Source of the DNA: Volvariella volvacea V23
Taxonomy: Eukaryota > Basidiomycota > Agaricomycetes > Agaricales > Pluteaceae
Assembly (NCBI GenBank): GCA_000349905.1
Contig: KB722737.1
Span: forward strand, 705,327-769,326
Reading direction: 5' to 3'
DNA length: 64,000 nt
In this document: positions 36,701 to 48,869 of the stretch, piece by piece
How the letters are laid out: every line of letters begins with the position of its first letter
Numbering within the stretch: the first letter of the stretch is position 1
Position numbers and translations under genes: made by a program
The notes under the pieces: model-generated
The model's database searches: none
The model's input: only the letters and a program-made list of their open reading frames with translations
What the model was told of the DNA's origin: nothing

Positions 36701-36720
36701 AAGCGAGTATATTAACTCGG
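33707..36720. other. 3-kb gene-poor stretch between RAD54B and Qri7
   Basis: No coding sequence I can support on either strand. Frames are short, with no domain features or good splice joins. Two adjacent perfect hairpins lie at 34149-34182. A short spliced frame near 34480-34760 was considered and dropped. No LTRs, terminal repeats or transposase fragments were recognised. Confidence 0.5.
34149..34182. repeat. Two adjacent perfect inverted repeats
   Basis: GGCTCGACTGCGAGCC (34149-34164; 6-bp arms, ACTG loop) is followed at once by TAGGCGCCTAGCGCCTA (34166-34182; 7-bp arms around CTA). They lie in a gene-free region and their role is unknown. Confidence 0.55.
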
Positions 36721-38172
<1,452 letters not shown>

Positions 38173-38471
38173 GTGTGATGGGCAAATTAAGGACGCGTGA
38201 CGCGACGCGCAAAATCAAATGCCTGTATTTGGCGTACAAACACTGTATGGCATCCAGGAACAGTCTGACCGACGAGCAGCCGCTACGACCCCAGCGTCCT
38301 TCAAAATGGGGCCTTGGGTCGGTCAGATTCACGGCTAGCAGCCAGGTAGCTCCCCGGCGCCGAGAGGAATGAACGACCTATTCTTGCGCTGGAGCCGGGT
38401 CTCATAACGATATTGATGACATAATCAGGGAGTACAGACAAGGCAACAGCGGAGGTCTTGCTAAGAACGCA

Positions 38472-41400
38472 ATGAATACTATGCTATCTGGCTGGCCTGC
38501 TCCTCCTTACATTCCTCCACGTAGATCCCAGGACCAGCCACCGCCCGAAAATGCCCAGCAATCCCCTCCATCGCCATCATCAAATGATAACAACCCCGAT
38601 GCTCACCGCTCCTCCACTGATGCAACTCCGCGACCCTCAGCCGCCACAACCAGGTTCCTTTCTTCGTCCTCAATGTCCGTTGTCGATCAAGACCCGAACA
38701 GCGCCAATAATAGCACACACACCGGAGGAAACAATAGGCCAGTGCTCGCCAATGATATATTCAGTTCCTCCAAAAGGCTGGGCTTTTTGACCGATAAATT
38801 GGCTTCATCACTATCTGGAACAGCGTCCCAGAAAAGCTCGAGTCACCTCCTGCATCCACACAGTCGGACCGATTCTACGCTACCATCAACTCCCCTGAAC
38901 GCATCCAATTTGACAGCTAACAGTGCCTCCGGTATGAACGCCAGCGTCAAAGCTCATGCTTCACCGTCCAAGGTAAGCGTTGCAACTACTCGGCGCGCTG
39001 TTGCGTGCGTTTGACGCGAATGTCTAGTCCCATGGACGCACATACGATCCCAAAGTCGTTTCCAGAGAGATGCAGAGATTGGGCAACATTCCGCATCTAC
39101 CGGCACAAATGGCACCCTCCATTTCAACCAGTTCTTCCGTCGCCTCTCTTTCGGCCTCTGTGCCCATAACACAGGCTACAGTAAACCCACAAGTAAGCAC
39201 GGATCCATGGAAGGCGCTACACGTGGTCGTACTTCCATTATTCAACGGTGAACCACTCAAGTGTCCAATGTACGTATGCATACATTACTTCATTATCATC
39301 ACGTTTTCACAAAATTGCAGCGAAGATCTCAACGTTCTTGTCAAGAGACACATACAATCCTCTGTTTCTTCATCTCCATCCAAGGCCCTGCTTTCGCTAG
39401 AGGCCGACGCTGTGGAATTGATTGGCATCGGCATGGTCACTCTCAACGGCAAATTGTTGGATGTGGATGATGAGAAGCTGATTGGTCGTGTAGTTGAGGT
39501 TTGGAGATTCTTCTGGGACCAAGTTCTGACGTATCTCGAAGGTGTACGTTTCACTTCTACTCCACTCGTTCGGAGGGTTCATGCCTTAAACTCAGGTTTT
39601 ACTGCCCTTACAAACTGACCCGCTTCTCCTGTCACTATCGACTCGTGGTCCTAAATCTCACCGCGGGTCTTCACCAAGTCGCAGAGACGCCCCTACATCC
39701 CTGACTTCTTCAACAGCATTGTCTCAGCACCAAATCGATATCAGGACACTTGCACTACGTTCATTCCGCGACAGAGTTATTTTACCACTTTTCACCCGAC
39801 TCTGCACGCATTTATCTCCCGCAAATGCTAATGCAGATTTCCAAGAAATGTCGACCAATCACAAGCCTAGACTACAACAAATGTACGTCTTTCTCTCCAT
39901 TTCCTGAGTATAATTTATATCATGGTGCAGGCTTCTAGTGCTCCATTCCCAAAGTCGTTCGAGGCCGGCCCCATCTCTATCCTTAGCAACACCTCCACCT
40001 CAACCAACGGCTGGAGAGGCAGCTATAACTGAGCTGCTTCGTCTTGTCCGTGCGCCTACGAGATCACCATGGAGTGGTAGCAATCTGCGTGCGGGTCCTG
40101 GGCAAACGCAAGGCCCAGGTCTTGGGGGAGGAATCAGTAACTTCCGCCATGGTCTGTCTATTATTGGCGGTGCTGGTGGTGCTTTGAATACGTTTGGCGG
40201 TGGATTGAGTGGATTGAGTGGCTTGTCGAGAGCTCCAACGTTCCTTTCGGGCGCTCAACCGAGAGATAGGAGGGGAAGAATCGCCCAGAAGCAAGGCAGA
40301 AAATCAAAGCTATTACAAAGTATGGGATTGTACAATTTACCTGATGGATCTGGGGAGCTGGAGAAGGAGAAGGACAGGAGTAGCAGAGAGGGCCCGGATA
40401 GCCCCGGTAGTGGAAGACGAGATGAAAGTGTCAGTGCTGGGAGCGCTGGTGGGGATGAAACACCCCGCAATACCGGGTTCCATAGTCATAGGAGCGGAAG
40501 CACGTTAGACTTTGCTGAAGAGGCTCTGCAAAGTCCTGATCGGGAACATAGGAACGACATCGTGGTCGATCGTGGCGATGAGGGTGATGAGGAAGATAAC
40601 TATGAGGATACCTTCGATGATGAGGATGTCGATCGTGATGAAGATGAGGTCGTGGACGCTGATGAAGGCGATGAAGAAACCGAGACAGAGGAACTAGGGG
40701 AGTTAGGGTTTGATCCCGCCAGAATGAGCATTGGACCTTGGGGATTGGGGATTGGCACCATCCCCGAAGTTAAGAATGCTGGCGAGGAGACTGAGACGGA
40801 AGACGAAGATGAAGGGGTTGGAACAAGTGCTGCAATAGGTGCGATCAAGAGCGTTGGTGGTGAAGGCGGCTCAACGGAGAAGGAAGTCCCTGGGCGTGTT
40901 GACATTACTTCCCGTGATGATGATGAACACATCGAGATAGAGGTAGAAGAAGATGATTGGGATAAAGCTCAGGTGGGTATATGCACTTTGGTACACTCAG
41001 ATATATGAACTTATTTTTTCGTTTCTCGCAGGCTGAGGTCGAACGCACAATGTCGGCGATGATGCTATCCTCGTCGCTACCTCAATCTTCGTTATCTCTC
41101 GCTCATGGTCTTAACTCTATCTCGGGTCCTATTTCACCTCCAACGAGGTCCCAGGCTAGTCAATCACCAGTTCAAACTACAAGCAGGCATGGGCACCCAT
41201 CACCCAAACAACTACCTCCTTCATTACCCCTACCTGGACAAGGACAGGGGACATCACCACCTGCACTAGGGCACCCACAATTACCACAGCTACAAGTGCA
41301 AGTACCACCAGCAATAGGAACACCGTCCTTATCGTCATCAATACCGTCTGCTCTCACCCCTTCAGGCCAGCTATTTATGCATTCCCCGAAACAGATGCAA

Positions 41401-41907
41401 CAAGCTGGCCCTCAGCACGGGGTTGCGCAGGGTTATTCAATATCAGCATCTACTTCTACGACCCATTCACGATCGCAGTCTACACCCATTTCAGCTCAAA
41501 CCCCAACCTCTGTTAATACTGCCCCTAGCATCTTATCCTCCCCGCATATACCATCCCACGGCCCTAGTTCCTCTGTTTATGAGGGCCAGAAGAAGAAAAC
41601 AGGAGATCAGACCTGACTATCGGCCCAGCGGTGGAGTTGGTCCCCTGTAAACAAGTCTGGGTCTGGGTCTATGATCAACATACTAAGTACCGACTCCACC
41701 GCTGTTCTCCCGGGAGCTGGGAGTGGAAATCTTAGTAGGAGTGGGAGTGGAAGCATGAAAGGCAAAGGTGCTGGGTGGCTGAGCAAGATCCTGGGAGTTG
41801 GGAAGCCTGGGATCAATGAGGGTGGTGCATCTGGAAGGAGTCTAGACGGAAAGGAGGAGGATAAGGGTGAAGAGAAGAAGGAAAAGAGTAAGGCCAAGAT
41901 GTGGTGA
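38472..41907 (+). CDS. HbrB-like TORC2 subunit (Bit61/PRR5 family)
   Basis: Accessory subunit of TOR complex 2 at the plasma membrane. Exons 38472-38972, 39028-39269, 39321-39543, 39596-39882, 39931-40972, 41032-41574 and 41629-41907 keep one frame. The N-terminal 200 residues are Ser/Pro-rich. The HbrB domain lies in exons 2-5: WKALHVVVLPLFNGEPLKC, EDLNVLVKRHI, VEVWRFFWDQVLTYLEGVLL, DIRTLALRSFRDRVILPLF, then LLRLVRAPTRS. A long acidic stretch (40560-40700) and Ser/Pro/Gln-rich sequence follow. The frame meets a TGA at 41614; a 54-nt intron (41575-41628; CTGAC branch site, CCCAG acceptor) would remove it and add 93 residues ending in a Lys-rich tail. If unspliced, the gene ends at 41616. Confidence 0.85.
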
Positions 41908-42242
41908 GGGGCAGTGTGCGCCAGCATAAAACACGAGGAGAGGTTGCTCCATGCTCCCTTACCTCATGCAGTTGCCTGCGCATTATGCGTTTAGAGTAAC
42001 TTCTTAAGGGACCTTGCTGTTGGACCATTTATGACACGCTTTTATCCCACTTGTACATCTCTCTGTATATACCTATGTCATTCATACCAGTACACACAAC
42101 CACTCGTGTACATATCATAACTTTCTCAAACATGGTACCATAGCCTACACCATCATTTCACTTTTGGGATTCCAATGGAACAATTTGTATTATATTGTGT
42201 ACACTACCAAAAGAACTGAGTGACAAAACCTGGGACACCCTC
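41908..42242. other. Convergent 3' region between HbrB and dynamitin
   Basis: 335 bp with no reading frame of note; both genes terminate here. Confidence 0.6.
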
Positions 42243-43968
42243 TCAGGCAGTTCCTTCAATGACTTCGGCCTCTTCAGAACCAGCTACACCGCCATGCTCA
42301 GTACTCTCGACGACAGCATACCCACCGTCAATGCCCCCGATTCCAAGCCCGTTCATCCCTCTTCCAACTTCTTCCAATCTTCCAATCAGGGTTTCAACCC
42401 TCTGGTCAAGCCCGACGACGTTCTTCTTCACGACTACTTTGTTGTCTTCTAGACTGCTCTCAACGCCTCGCACGGCGTCTTCCAATTCCTTGAGTGCCTC
42501 CTGGATTTTGGCCTGCTCCTCTTCGAGGGCTTCAAGTGTATTACGGAATTCAGAAGCAGAGGTGTGAAGAGTGGAAAGGGTACGTAGACGAGTGAGGATG
42601 TGTGGAATTTGGGGCAAGTAGGGCGTCAAGCGGGAGAGCAAGGGCAACAATTGATCCTGAAGTTGTGCTGGGCCTGAGATCATGCAATAGTCAAGTTCTA
42701 ATTACTTAAGATAACGATTTAACATACTGGCAGGGGCTGCCCCTCCAGGTCCTACAGATGCGGACAAACTTGGGATTGCAGCGTTGTGTATGGAGGTAGT
42801 TGGTTGATGTTGCCCTGCTACGGTGCGGCGGGATTGGTGTTGCTGAGAAGCAGAAACCCGGTCGAGGTCTGAGAGAAGAAGCTTGAGACGACGGGAGATT
42901 GAGTCAATGTGACGAGGTTGAGTGAGAAGAGCAAGTTGATTAGTTAAACGAGTGATGGAAGGGAGAAGTGGTGGAGGTAATGGTGATGTCTGCGAGCACG
43001 AAATCATTAGTACCTAAGGTATGAAGAGCATCGGTCGCGTACCTCGTCAAGCACAGTGCTGGAAGACCCAACAAGTTTCTCTAATTCCCCAACCCTCTTG
43101 TCCATATCTACAATGCTCTTGACGTCAGATTTCGTCTCACCCTGGGGCAGTTGCTCGTCGCGTCTCGCCCCCTCATTCACTGATTCCTCTCCGACGGTGG
43201 TATTCCCCTCACTCTTCTCATTGCTGTCCGCCAAAACGACGCCTACGAGTCTTCCTCTGCCCTCCTTTACCTTCTTAATCTTCTCCAGTCGCCCTCGCAC
43301 ATCTACCAATCCTTTGATCAGCTCTCCTGCATCTACACCCTCCTCTCCTGAGTCCTTGTGCAGTTGTGGATTAGTAGGATCAGCCAGTTCATTTTCTAGT
43401 AATTTTAACTCGTTCTGCAAAAGCTTTAGTCGAGCAGAAAGTGAAAGGGGCTTCCCTCCAGGTGCACCCAGGGTCTGAGTAGGAGGAAATGTAGGTGAAC
43501 TAGGAGATGATGGAGATGGTGGATATGCGTAATGTGTCCTTACTGTACACAAGGTCTGTAATAGAACATTGCGGCGGGAGGACTACTCACCTCTTCTTCT
43601 CTCGGCTTTTCTAAATTTCTTACTGGCCTCCTGCGTTCCCATCAAACTACTTGAATCGATGTCCTCCTTTGAGATGGCTTCAGTCTTTCCACCTCGTATT
43701 GTTCTAGCAGGTATCACTGCTTCGTCGTCGCTGGAGTCACCTTTCTATTGGCATATCAAGTGAAGGGATACGAAAAAGCGCGTGAGTTCACGTTTGAGTT
43801 TCGTGGAATCAGCCAGGCGCACATTTGCTTGGGAAGATGGGAAGACATCCTCGGTCTCGTAGATATCTGGGGCTGTATCCTGTAGAGCAGTTGTAGCAAA
43901 AGCGCGAAATATTGATAAGCGTGAAGACTAACGATGTCGGGAAGGTCGGCGTACTTGTTAACACTCAT
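42243..43968 (-). CDS. Dynamitin (dynactin subunit 2, p50)
   Basis: Shoulder subunit of dynactin, the dynein activator on microtubules. Six exons on the minus strand (43968-43933, 43879-43823, 43744-43591, 43542-43043, 42989-42728, 42673-42243) give 479 residues. The N-terminus MSVNKYADLPDIDTAPDIY with YETEDV just after is the conserved dynamitin start. The rest is dominated by predicted coiled coils: LSARLKLLQNELKLLENEL, DMDKRVGELEKLVG, ISRRLKLLLSDLDRV and a final heptad stretch around FRNTLEALEEEQAKIQEALK. The first two exons are only 36 and 57 nt. Family length is about 400 residues; the excess is Ser/Gly/Glu-rich linker. Confidence 0.9.
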
Positions 43969-44198
43969 AGTGTAGGAGGTTGTTAGAGGGTAAGGTATTA
44001 AAGGCACGGCGCGCCAATTGAAGTGATGGGAAGCTGATACCCTCGCGAATCTAGATTCGAAGGCGGCACGCGGGGCACAACGACAACCTGTTAGATTGGA
44101 GCGCGAAAATAATGCGGTGCTACTTTAAGGTGTACAACTGATAAGTATGCGATACAGATAAGCTCTGGTCATCGCTTTAGATGAAACAATCTAGAAGC

Positions 44199-44203
44199 AA
44201 AAA
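44199..44203 (-). terminator. RNA polymerase III T-run after tRNA-Ser
   Basis: Five T on the minus strand begin three nucleotides past the tRNA 3' end, as expected for Pol III termination. Confidence 0.7.
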
Positions 44204-44206
44204 TAG

Positions 44207-44300
44207 CGTCACCTGTGCGATTCGAACACACGCGGTCAAAGACCAACCGCTTGCATGATGTAGTAGCAGGCGATCCCGTTAACCACTCCGGCAAAGTGAC
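44207..44300 (-). tRNA. tRNA-Ser(GCT) with a 12-nt intron
   Basis: On the minus strand the sequence folds as a class II tRNA. The acceptor stem GTCACTT pairs with AGGTGAC, then discriminator G. The D-arm holds GAGTGGTTAACGG. The anticodon stem ATCGC/GCGGT encloses loop CTGCTA-A with anticodon GCT. A 12-nt intron follows the base 3' of the anticodon. A long variable arm GGTC-TTT-GACC and T-arm GTGTG-TTCGAAT-CGCAC follow. It has 82 nt without intron or CCA. It reads AGC/AGT serine codons. The asparaginase ATG on the other strand is 88 bp away, so the spacer must hold both genes' upstream signals. Confidence 0.93.
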
Positions 44301-44388
44301 ATTGAAAGACGCATAATTTATATTAACTATATATCCTATCTCATCCGATAAAGTACTGAACTCTCAATGCTTCTATCAACCCTTACCC

Positions 44389-45765
44389 ATGCCTACAGTG
44401 GATACGACGAAGAATAACTTTGTATTGGTTATTCATGGGGGTGCTGGCACCATTTTAAGGGAGAAATCCACACCAGAACGTCAAGCCGCCTTCAAGGCCG
44501 CATTGACACAGGCATTGCATGCGGTATGAGATTTAGTTCCCATCTACGTCCTTACCAACGGAGAGTATATAGGGTTTCGAAGTGTTAAAGGATGGTGGGG
44601 AAGCCATGGATGCAGCAGTAGCAGCTGTTGCATCGATGGAAGGTCCGTGCTGATCCTACTGTGTTCAACAAGCTGACCGAGTTGTGCTCTGCAGATTGCC
44701 CGTTATTCAATGCAGGTAAAGGAGCGGTATTCAATATTGCTGGAAAGGTAGGGATTCCAGTCATGGAAGGTGCTGTCTTTACTGAGTGTTTGCGCTTCAG
44801 AATGAGTTGGAAGCCTCTATCATGCTGTCCAAGCCGCCTGCATCTCATCCAGAGATACCTTCATCCCGACGTGGACTTGGCTTGACCCTCTTGACTCGGG
44901 CGCGTAATCCATCGAAACTCGCAAGAGCCTTATACTTGTCCCCTACTCTTGCTCCTCACGCCTTTCTTTCCGGCTCGACTGCGGAGGCCATTAGCGAGAG
45001 CCTAGGAGAGACCCTCGTCGATCCTTCCTACTTTTTCACGGAACATAGATGGAAAGAACATCGTACTGGTTTAGGGCTTCCTGTCGAACCTTCGCCCAAC
45101 AACGAAAGGATTGAACAAGATGACAAGGTGGTCACGGAGGCTCCTCTTGACGAATACCCCAAAGGCACAGTGGGCGCAGTTGCTCTGGATATACGTGGTT
45201 GTATTGCCGCTGTCACGTCGACAGGTGGCCGCACAAACAAGCTGGTTGGCCGAATTGGAGATACCCCACTTATGGCAGCAGGTTTTTGGGCAGAGGAATG
45301 GACGTACGAAGCAACAGGCTTGATCCAGAACCTCTCAAATAGGATTTCTGGGCGCCCCCAGACGCAGACTCAAGGTGTCGGCGTATCTGGCACTGGCAAT
45401 GGTGACGTAAGTTCAAGTTGACTGACACTCACACCACTCCCTGAACCAACATGGCTGGCGCAGTTCTTCATCCGATCGGCAACAGCAGTGTCCATTGCTC
45501 ATCGTGTTCGGTGGGCAAATGAATCACTGCACGATGCCGCTATCTCGGCAGTTGAGGACCTTGGGCGGGAGGGCGGGGAAGGTGGAGTTATTGCATTGGA
45601 CACAGATGGAAATGGTGCGTACGTGCCCCTGTTTGTGGCGGACTTGCTCTCACCATATCGCTCGTAGTGGTCATGCCAATGAACAGCCCAGGGATGTATC
45701 GTGGAGTTATTAGACCAGATGGAATACCCCATACAGCAATCTTCAACGACGATGTCCTCACCTGA
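44389..45765 (+). CDS. Isoaspartyl peptidase / L-asparaginase (Ntn hydrolase, T2 family)
   Basis: Hydrolyses isoaspartyl dipeptides and/or asparagine after self-cleavage. Six exons (44389-44523, 44573-44642, 44695-44747, 44801-45406, 45464-45614, 45668-45765) give 370 residues. Visible motifs: VLVIHGGAGTI at the N-terminus, DGGEAMDAAVAAVASME, CPLFNAGKGAVFN, then the cleavage site YPKGTVGAVALD, whose Thr (about residue 209) becomes the nucleophile of the beta chain. TSTGGRTNKLVGRIGDTPLMAAG forms the substrate pocket. An insertion between the wing region and the cleavage site is Glu/Asp/Lys-rich. The C-terminus is GIPHTAIFNDDVLT. No signal peptide is seen, so it is likely cytosolic. Confidence 0.93.
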
Positions 45766-46198
45766 AGTGCTTTGTTTTCTTCATACAAAGTTTACCATAT
45801 ATAGAAAGTCCAACACATTGTCAACTGCCAGATCAACTCCCTACACGAAGCAAAGTACAAGGGCGTTCATTTTGTGCGACTACGCGGCTTGATATGCATC
45901 CACGCACTCCGAGAAAGGAATACCAGTCCTGATACAAATTTGGAAATCGTTAAGTTTTACCCTGATGGAGGAATGTACTCACTGTGTCACCTTGAGTACT
46001 TAAATTGCCCTTATAATCCACAAGAGACGATTCTTCCTTCCCATCTTCCCATTCGCCCTCGTCTAGTACTTTGGGCTCCTGTGCTCAGAGACCCCTCAGG
46101 TTTTTACGGGGTTGGTGGTCGACCTCTCTTTCCTGTGTTTCCTCCTTTCCATCCCTCTCAAAACATTTTACGCCTAATAGTCCTATACTCTTAGTGGG
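45766..46198. other. Intergenic: promoter side of the STE3-like receptor
   Basis: 433 bp, CT-rich towards the right. Short frames only; none ends in a CaaX box, so no pheromone precursor is seen here. Confidence 0.5.
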
Positions 46199-48353
46199 AT
46201 GGGCGCCGTGAATCATGCATTTTCTGTTCTTTCTTTTTTATCTTTTGTCTTGGTACTAATTCCCCTTCCCTGGCATCTGGAAGGTACGTCCATTGCTTGA
46301 GATGCCCACTATATACTCAAATTAATTCTGGACAGCGTGGAATACCGGGACGTGCCTGTATATATTTTGGACGGCTCTCGGTTGCATCACCTATTTCGTA
46401 AATTCAATCATATGGGACGGTAATGCTATTAACTGGGCACCTGTCTGGTGTGATATCGGTGCGCCTAGTGTTATCAGCCTACCCGAATACACGAAAGATA
46501 CTGACTTTTTGATTTATTCTTGGGTTCTCCAGTCACGAAGTTTCATGTGGGCATGTCTATGGGAATACCGGCTTCCTTGCTTTGCATCACCCGCCGATTG
46601 TACCATATTGCCTGTGTAAAAACTGTCACAACGACCCGAAAATGCGTACGTGTTCTCCCTCTTGTATGTGTCAGAATTGGGTGCTTACACTCCCTTTAGA
46701 GGCGACGCGATATCCAGATTGACCTTGCTATCGGTTTAGGCATTCCCATCCTAATGATGCCTCTTCGTGAGTGCTTTCTTCAAAGTACATAACCGCTGGG
46801 TAATGACTCCTCTTTATAGATTATATCGTACAAGGACATCGTTTTGATATCTTTGAGGATTTTGGCTGCCGCCCCCATATCTTCAACACTCCACCTGCCT
46901 ATCCATTGATGATGGGTGTTCCTCTTGCTCTTTGTCTCATTTCAAGCATTTATTCAGGTAGCATCAATGTCTTCCTTTTACTTTGGAGCACCTCTGACAT
47001 ATTTCATTCATCGGACAGTTTTGTGTTTCAAAGAGTTTTACAAACAGCGGTTGAATCTCCAGGCAAGCTTCGGATCCCTAACACCGAGTCGTTATTACCG
47101 CCTTATGGCTATGACGGGGGCAAATCTCCTTATCAGCACCCCTTACAACCTTTATATCATCGTCGTTAACGCTAAATTCGGAACGATTTCACCCTGGATT
47201 TCCTGGGAGGATACACATTTTGGTATGTTGGACTTGCAAGCCATGTTCTTCGCGTTATCGAACCTCTTCTATCTTAGGTTTCTCTCGTGTCGATCAATAT
47301 CCCGCACTTCTCTGGCAGCGCAACGCATTGAATTTTATGAACTTAGAATTGAATCGTTGGTCATTAGTGATCTGCGCAATCGTCTTCTTCATATTCTTCG
47401 GTTTCGCGAGTGAGGCGAAAAGACATTACAAGCAGGCCTTTTTCTGGGTCTCCTCCAGAGTACATGTCTCCTCTCCCCCTGCCCGTCGAAACACTTTGGC
47501 AAGCTGGAAAATCGGAACGACATCAAGGAGTAATGCATCTGATCGAGGTTTGACCGAAGACTTGAGGTTCTCTGAAGCGTTGAGAGGACTCAGTAGCCCC
47601 TCACGCAGTGCCAGCGGAATCATGCACAAGATATCCCAAAGTGTATCAAGGGCGGCATCACCGGAGTTTGATGCCGAAAAAGGTGTTCATGTCGAGAAGG
47701 AGGTCTTGCAAACCTTGGATTCTGTCCATCACGGTGTCGCCAAGATTTATCATAGCCCTTATCCCTCCTCATCCTCCTCAACGATGAGAATGGGTCATTA
47801 TCACCCACCTGGATTGGATTCGATGATTGCATCTCCCGAAAGCACACCCTCGGGGTCTCCTCGTTCTGGTGCATCGTCTCTACCCACAGGCACAAGATTC
47901 CACGAAATGCTTAGGGACTTGAAGAATGCACGGGATGCCGAAATTCTCCACGGTGTGAACGAAGACACGATTTCTCATAGCCGCGGAAATTCCATCTCAA
48001 TAACAGTCCCTTCGCGCGTGCATATGAACGCTGGTGATGACGAAAGTTTCCTGCCGCCTATGACCGCATCCACGCTCTCAGAATCAAGGGAATCAATGTA
48101 TAGTCAACCCTCTGCTCTTCGACATACCCCATCCCCCGTACCCCCATCCCCCTCATCGCGATCAAGGGCACTAACACCAGCACCTAAAGCATCGCCCACA
48201 CTCGCAAATGCGCCATCGCCGCGCCCTTCTGAACGAAGAAACCGAGCATCATTCCCCGTATCCGTTTCTGCCTCTACAACATTCTTGGATTTGACGTCCC
48301 CGCCGATGCATCAGGAAACCCTCTCCCGAGTAACTCAAGGAGGACGATTCTGA
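46199..48353 (+). CDS. STE3-type fungal pheromone receptor (GPCR)
   Basis: Seven-helix receptor of the lipopeptide-pheromone family. Seven exons (46199-46283, 46336-46458, 46533-46645, 46700-46766, 46820-46957, 47019-47222, 47278-48353) give 601 residues. Helix 1 is VLSFLSFVLVLIPLPWHL. Then come IFWTALGCITYFVNSIIW, MSMGIPASLLCITRRLYHIA, AIGLGIPILMMPLHYIVQGHRF, VPLALCLISSIYS, YRLMAMTGANLLISTPYNLY and LVICAIVFFIFFGFA. The residues R-R-L-Y after helix 3 and the short loop with FKEFYKQR fit STE3. A Ser/Pro-rich cytoplasmic tail of about 300 residues follows. In mushrooms such receptors either belong to the B mating-type locus or are stand-alone paralogues; no pheromone gene is visible beside it, so the second is quite possible. 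Confidence 0.92.
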
Positions 48354-48869
48354 ACAATTCGAAATTTTCTATTTCACGACTTGCATGAAGTGCCAATAAC
48401 ATGTCCAAGCTCGAGCACCTTTTCTGGACTTTAAGAAACTACTATTATTTTACAGTCAAGCCTCTGTCTTTATATCTTTCAGTCTCTTCGTATCATGACC
48501 ACCAACTCCACTTGTAGCTCTAGTAAAATCCCTATTCTGTCTACTCATCATGTATTCGAAACGCCTCTCATTACGTTACTCACTCTTTCTATTACCTCCG
48601 TTCATTCCATTTGCTGATTACTGTCGCTTTTGTATCTTTAGCCCTAATACATTTATTTCTCAATAAAGGTTTGCCTTGCCCACGCCGCATCTACATTCTG
48701 CTATACCTCTTGAAATTCCATCGTTTTTCACAAGGCAGATAATATACACGCTAATCTGAATGAAATAAAAAGTGAAGGATACAGTTGGTGATACCGATTC
48801 TAGGATACTAACAAAGCGATAACAAATATTGAACCCACAGATATCATTACGGCAAACTAAATACTTATA
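48354..48869. other. Convergent 3' region between the receptor and the peroxin
   Basis: 516 bp of AT- and CT-rich sequence. I searched by eye for a short frame ending in Cys-aliphatic-aliphatic-X and found none. Confidence 0.5.

Noticed and set aside
40600..40932. Ser-rich minus-strand frame opposite the acidic part of the HbrB gene
   Set aside because: Antisense of GAT/GAG-rich codons always gives Ser/Ile/Leu-rich frames; not a gene.
45701..45892. Short frame next to the STE3-like gene as a pheromone precursor
   Set aside because: It overlaps the asparaginase 3' end and ends in Cys-Asp-Tyr-Ala-Ala, so the Cys is at the fifth place from the end and it is not a CaaX box.
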